Assembly (NCBI GenBank): GCA_941918925.1
Contig: OW799234.1
Location: 110,707,128 to 110,771,127, forward strand
Direction of reading: 5' to 3'
Length of the DNA stretch: 64,000 nt
Source of the DNA: Phyto melanocephala
Taxonomy: Eukaryota > Arthropoda > Insecta > Diptera > Rhinophoridae
Both the position numbers and the translations under genes were made by a program. The notes beneath the pieces were generated by a model. It had not been told where the DNA came from. It saw nothing but the letters and a program-made list of their open reading frames with translations, and searched no databases. Positions 60,294-64,000 of this stretch are shown one piece after another. Position 1 is the stretch's first letter; the number at the start of each line of letters is the position of its first letter.

Positions 60294-61094
60294 TATACCC
60301 TTCACACAGTGAAAAGGTTTGTCATTCCGTGTGAAATTTCTACAATTTTGATTTCCGACCCCATAAAGTATATATTTTCTGAAAGCTTAGGAATAGGGGA
60401 GTCGATTAAGTGCTGTCAGTCTGTCCATCTGACCGTTTGTATGTTGAAATCAACTTTTTGAAGCCACCCGACATCGCTTGGACTCGGGTGAGGTATTAAA
60501 ATATCAGAAATATTCGGGAGTAGATTGCTATTGAAAATCAGAAACATCGGTATATAAACAACTGAGATATGAGCAAAAACCCACGACCACCTCGATTTTT
60601 TTTTTCACAAAAACAACATTACAACAACAACATACATACATACAAATGTGTATACTGGTTAGAGAAAACGTGGCATCGAATCCCAACTGAGCAAAAAAAA
60701 AATTTTTTTATTTTTTTTATTTTTTTTTTTATTTTTTATTTAATATATTATTTATATTTTTATTATTATTTTTTTTAATTTTTTTAATATTTATTTTTTA
60801 TTTTGTTTTGTTTTATATTTATTATATATATTTTAAATATTTTTAAAAAAATTTTTTTTTTTTTATTTTTTTTTTAATTTTTTTTTTTTAAATTTTTTTT
60901 TTTAATTTTTTTTAATTTTTTTTTTTAACATACATATGTACGTAAATTTATAATTTTACAATGGGATGTTTTTATATATGTATGTTTTTTATATGTATGT
61001 ACGTATATCACATGGAATGGTGATACAAACTACTGTTATTGCATGACTACACGTTGTGAAGGGTATATAAGATTCGCCACGGCCAAATATAGCG
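60294..61094 (+). mobile_element. family A element A10
   Basis: ACAGTGAAAAAGGG subfamily with a short deletion just after the 5' hairpin (GTGAAAAGGTTTGTC), reduced (GTCY)n, normal core, T-rich stretch and a 3' hairpin changed on both arms (TTCGCCACGGCCAAAT). End CTCTTACTTT. Confidence 0.8.
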
Positions 61095-61515
61095 CTCTTA
61101 CTTTTTTTTTGTACAAGATTTTCAAGATTTCGGTAGTGCAAAAAAATGTTAGAAATTCGATCGATCCAAACAAGGTCATTTTTTAAGATACACAAAAAAA
61201 AAGAAATAATAAACACTTAACACAGTTTTGGTCGATAAATTTTTTTGGAAATCAATATTAACGAGACACACAGAAATACTGACACTACCAATTATTTTTA
61301 TTTCAAAATATTAAATTACAACTGTAGCAAAATCAATGCAGTGGTAGATAGCTGATAAGACGAGACATTAAAGCAATATAGATTAAATAAAAAATAATAA
61401 TAATAAAAAATTGAAGTTAAGTAAAAATAATTTGTACTCAATCAGTAAAAGTAAAATATTTTATGCAATGTAATTATAAATTCGTTTAGTGCTATTAGCA
61501 ACAGCAATCAAGTTT
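61095..61515. other. AT-rich spacer, nothing recognised
   Basis: Lies between A10 and B5. No feature found. Confidence 0.4.
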
Positions 61516-62229
61516 TTTATACCCGCCACCAAAAAAATGGTGGGGGTATATTCATTTTGTCATTCCGTTTGTAACACATCGAAATATCCATTTTAGACCC
61601 CATAAAGTGTATATATTCTGAATCAGGGTTTGATTTTATGACGATCTAGCTATGTCCGTCCGTCTGTCCGTCTGTTGAAAGCACGATAGAGGTCGCACCG
61701 AAAAAGCTAGGGGGCTCAAATTTTGCCAGAATCTTTCTTATAGGCAAGGTTTGTTTATTATTGAAAATGGGCTAAATCGGAATATTAGGAAGAGAGTTAT
61801 AGCTCGAAAAGCAAGAGTAGGTCGAAAAAACCGTGTCCTTCAAACATCGAATAAAATGGAATTGTGTCCAAACGCATTAACGTAGACTCATGAAACTTCG
61901 AATATATATTTCCTGAGTAAAAACAATATTTTTTCCCGAAAATTATCTAAATCTATGCATTAGGAGAGGAGTTATCGATCAAAATGTACGAAAATTTATA
62001 CCGCACAGTGTATTTTTCGGTATATTTAAAAACAAAAACGTCATAAAAGCAACAAAATTGGATGTACGACTCTGAAATTTTGCATACTTTGCTTATTGGT
62101 GAGACGCTTTTTTGTAACGGAAAATTAATGTGCAACGCCCACTTTTACGCCCACCTCCCATATAACGTTTTACCCAAAATTCATATAATTTCTTAATTTA
62201 TGTAGATTTTGGAATAATAAAGGGCTATA

Positions 62230-63010
62230 TTGAAACATCTCAGTTGTACTCATTCGAAAATACAACTTTGACACGCCCACTATAACGCCCACTTTTCACG
62301 TTATATACCGTTAATGAAATTTAAAAGCTCATAAAACCGCCAAAATTAGAGGTATGATGATCAAATTCGCTACGTATATCCTTTTAGGCAATGTCATTAC
62401 TGCGCCAGAAAATTATGGCGCCACGCCCACTTTTACGCCCACCTCCCATATAACGTTTTACTTAAAATTCATATAATTCCTCTATTAATAAAGATTTTGG
62501 AATAATAAAGGACTATATTGAAACACCTAATTTGTACTCATTCGCAAAAATAACTTTGACACGCCTACTATAACGCCCACTTTTCACGTTATATACCGTT
62601 AATGAAATTTAAAAGCTCATAAAACCGCCAAAATAAGAGGTATGATGATAAAATTTGCTACGTATATCCCCCTAGGCAATGTCATTACTGTGCTAGAAAT
62701 TTGAGTTGCCACGCCCACTTTTACGCCCACCTCCCATATAACGTTTTACTCAAAATTCCTCTAATTTCTCTATTAATAATGATTTTGGATTAATAAAGGG
62801 CTATATTGAAACACCTAAGTTGTACTCATTCGCCAAAACAACTTTGACACGCCTACTATAACGCCCACTTTTCACGTAATCTACCGTTAATGAAATTTAA
62901 AAGCTCATAAAACCGCCAAAATTAGAGGTATGATGATCAAATTTGCTGTGTATATCCTCCTAATCAATGTTATTGTTGTGCCAAAAAGTTTAGGTGACAC
63001 GGCCACTTTA
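62230..63010 (-). repeat. internal ~280-300 bp direct repeats of B5
   Basis: The phrase AACTTTGACACGCCYACTAT recurs at about 62262, 62552 and 62840, each followed by CCACTTTTCACGT, an ACCGTTAATGAAATTTAAAA segment and ATAAAACCGCCAAAATTAGA. B1 and B2 have one or two of these units, so unit number differs among copies. Confidence 0.75.
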
Positions 63011-63171
63011 ACGCCTACCTCCCATACAACGGCTTACCTTAAATTCATGTAATTTCTCTATTGACAAAGTTTTTGGGAAAATAAAGGGCTATATTGAAAT
63101 ATTTAAGTTGTATTTATTAGTAGAAACTTTATTGACACAGCTACTTTAACACACTTTCATTGAATTTCATT

Positions 63172-63779
63172 TCATTTAAGGACCGATGTTGTATTTAAAT
63201 AAAACACAAATTATTTAGGATATTATTATTTCTTTTTATAATGATAATATTTGTATGGTTCAATTATGTATTTAACAAAATATCGGCCAAATGACCCCCC
63301 CCCCCCATCCTTGGCGCCACTCCTCTATCTGATGGTCCAAATTTTCAATGACAATGCTGATGCTCAATTATTGGGCATGATGATGAGTCGAGGTTGACTG
63401 CTCTTTTGCCACACTATCGCAAAAAACAGCAACAGTTCCCATTCAGCGAACTAAGAAGGCATTCACAGATTTTCTAACATTTTATACAGACCTGTTTTGC
63501 AGAAATTTAAATATTTTTTACAATTCTCCCGATTGTGGACGAATTTGAACGATTATGTTGATCAAAAGAATTACGAAGTGCACAAAATGCATTTTGATTT
63601 GAACGCCCATTTTTATAAAAAACCTGAATAACTTAAAAGCGTTGCTCATTTGCGTATCTTTCCACGGATCAAAATGAGTAAGTTTGAGATTGAGAAATGT
63701 CAAGTGAAATGCAGAAAACAAACTTAAAGACTAGGTGTAGTTCACCTTCAATATGGGCCCTTAAAATTTAACCACCCTC
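63172..63779 (-). mobile_element. internally deleted mariner inside B5
   Basis: Right TIR CCTTAAAATTTAACCACCCTC is intact and abuts TA; the left is worn (TTAAGGACCGATGTTG). Minus-strand remnants HFVILLINIIVQIRPQS correspond to a shifted frame of the ALRDFFGRHNRPSES-type segment. A 13-C run lies at 63294-63308. Confidence 0.7.
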
Positions 63780-64000
63780 TACAAAGAAAGTGATACATAT
63801 TTTATTATAAAGAGATTATTCCATAATGATTAACAAAATAATAAATATTGTGCTTTAAATGTACACAAAATTGGTGGTGGGTATAAAAGATTCGGCACAG
63901 CCGAATATAGTGCTCTTACTTGTTTTTTATTAGGTTTTAGAAGATTTTAAAATGAAAGTGGTTTTAAATTGAACAGAAAAGATTTCAACATACAAAACCC

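Larger units (their letters stand above)
61516..63923 (-). mobile_element. family B element, copy B5 (most complete)
   Basis: Starts TTATACCCGCCACCAAAAAA and ends GGTGGTGGGTATAAAAGATT, the TTCGGC(ACA)GCCGAA hairpin and GTGCTCTTACTTGTTT. Between are (GTCY)n, and at least three direct repeats of a roughly 280 bp unit that begins TGACACGCCYACTATAACGC and ends near CACGCCCACTTTTACGCCCA (62270-62990). The mariner shared with B1 and B2 lies near the 3' end. Confidence 0.85.

Noticed and set aside
1..64000. tRNA, rRNA or CRISPR features
   Set aside because: No complete tRNA-like fold, rRNA block or regularly spaced repeat-spacer array was seen by eye; a tRNA scan would be needed to exclude tRNA genes formally.

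Overview
This is AT-rich, intron-bearing insect DNA, most likely from a higher fly (Schizophora; calyptrate or blow-fly-like is my inference). The reasons are an intact four-exon innexin gene closely matching Drosophila Inx7, an insect-type GPI-anchored Ly6 gene, and many repeats with the (TA)n, conserved block and (GTCY)n layout of dipteran mini-me / DINE-1-like elements. No prokaryotic features, CRISPR arrays, rRNA genes or confident tRNA genes were seen.

Host genes. Only two ordinary genes are supported. A single-exon Ly6/uPAR-type cell-surface protein lies at 4971-5408 (+). Innexin 7 (gap-junction channel subunit, 420 aa, exons reconstructed with canonical splice sites) lies at 44219-48343 (-), with repeats in its second intron. 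Nearly everything else is mobile DNA or unassigned AT-rich sequence.

Mobile DNA. (1) Two related non-autonomous families, called A and B here, account for about 15 insertions. Both end in a TTCGGC(N3)GCCGAA hairpin followed by CTTRTTACTTGT-like sequence, begin with an ATACCC...GGGTAT hairpin, and carry a (GTCY)n tract. I read them as mini-me/DINE-1-like (Helentron-associated) elements. Family A copies are nested in each other at 14685-16959, and two copies carry an inverted core. Three of the B copies carry the same deleted mariner at the same site, while two others have the empty site. (2) A 3.77 kb DNA transposon at 18725-22493 has about 440 bp near-identical terminal inverted repeats (TIRs) and an apparently intact two-exon, 553-residue DDE-like protein whose superfamily I cannot name. 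This is the best candidate for an undescribed system. (3) A 1.1 kb non-autonomous transposon at 25937-27052 has 42 bp TIRs and a perfect 8 bp target duplication, and carries a GC-rich 169 bp tandem repeat. (4) A decayed 1.97 kb transposon at 57505-59473 has 36 bp TIRs and a 5 bp target duplication. (5) There are two pogo-like elements, several mariner relics (one mariner inserted inside another), non-LTR retrotransposon relics and four small MITEs.

Layout. 1-2.7 kb: relics and one MITE. 2.8-17 kb: family A copies around the Ly6 gene. 18.7-25 kb: intact transposon and non-LTR debris. 25.9-27.1 kb: 8 bp TSD element. 28-36.7 kb: family B with a pogo-like element. 37.7-41.7 kb: mariners. 43-48.3 kb: Inx7. 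49-64 kb: mariner, pogo, A, B and MITE insertions. All homology calls are from reading motifs; no search was run.
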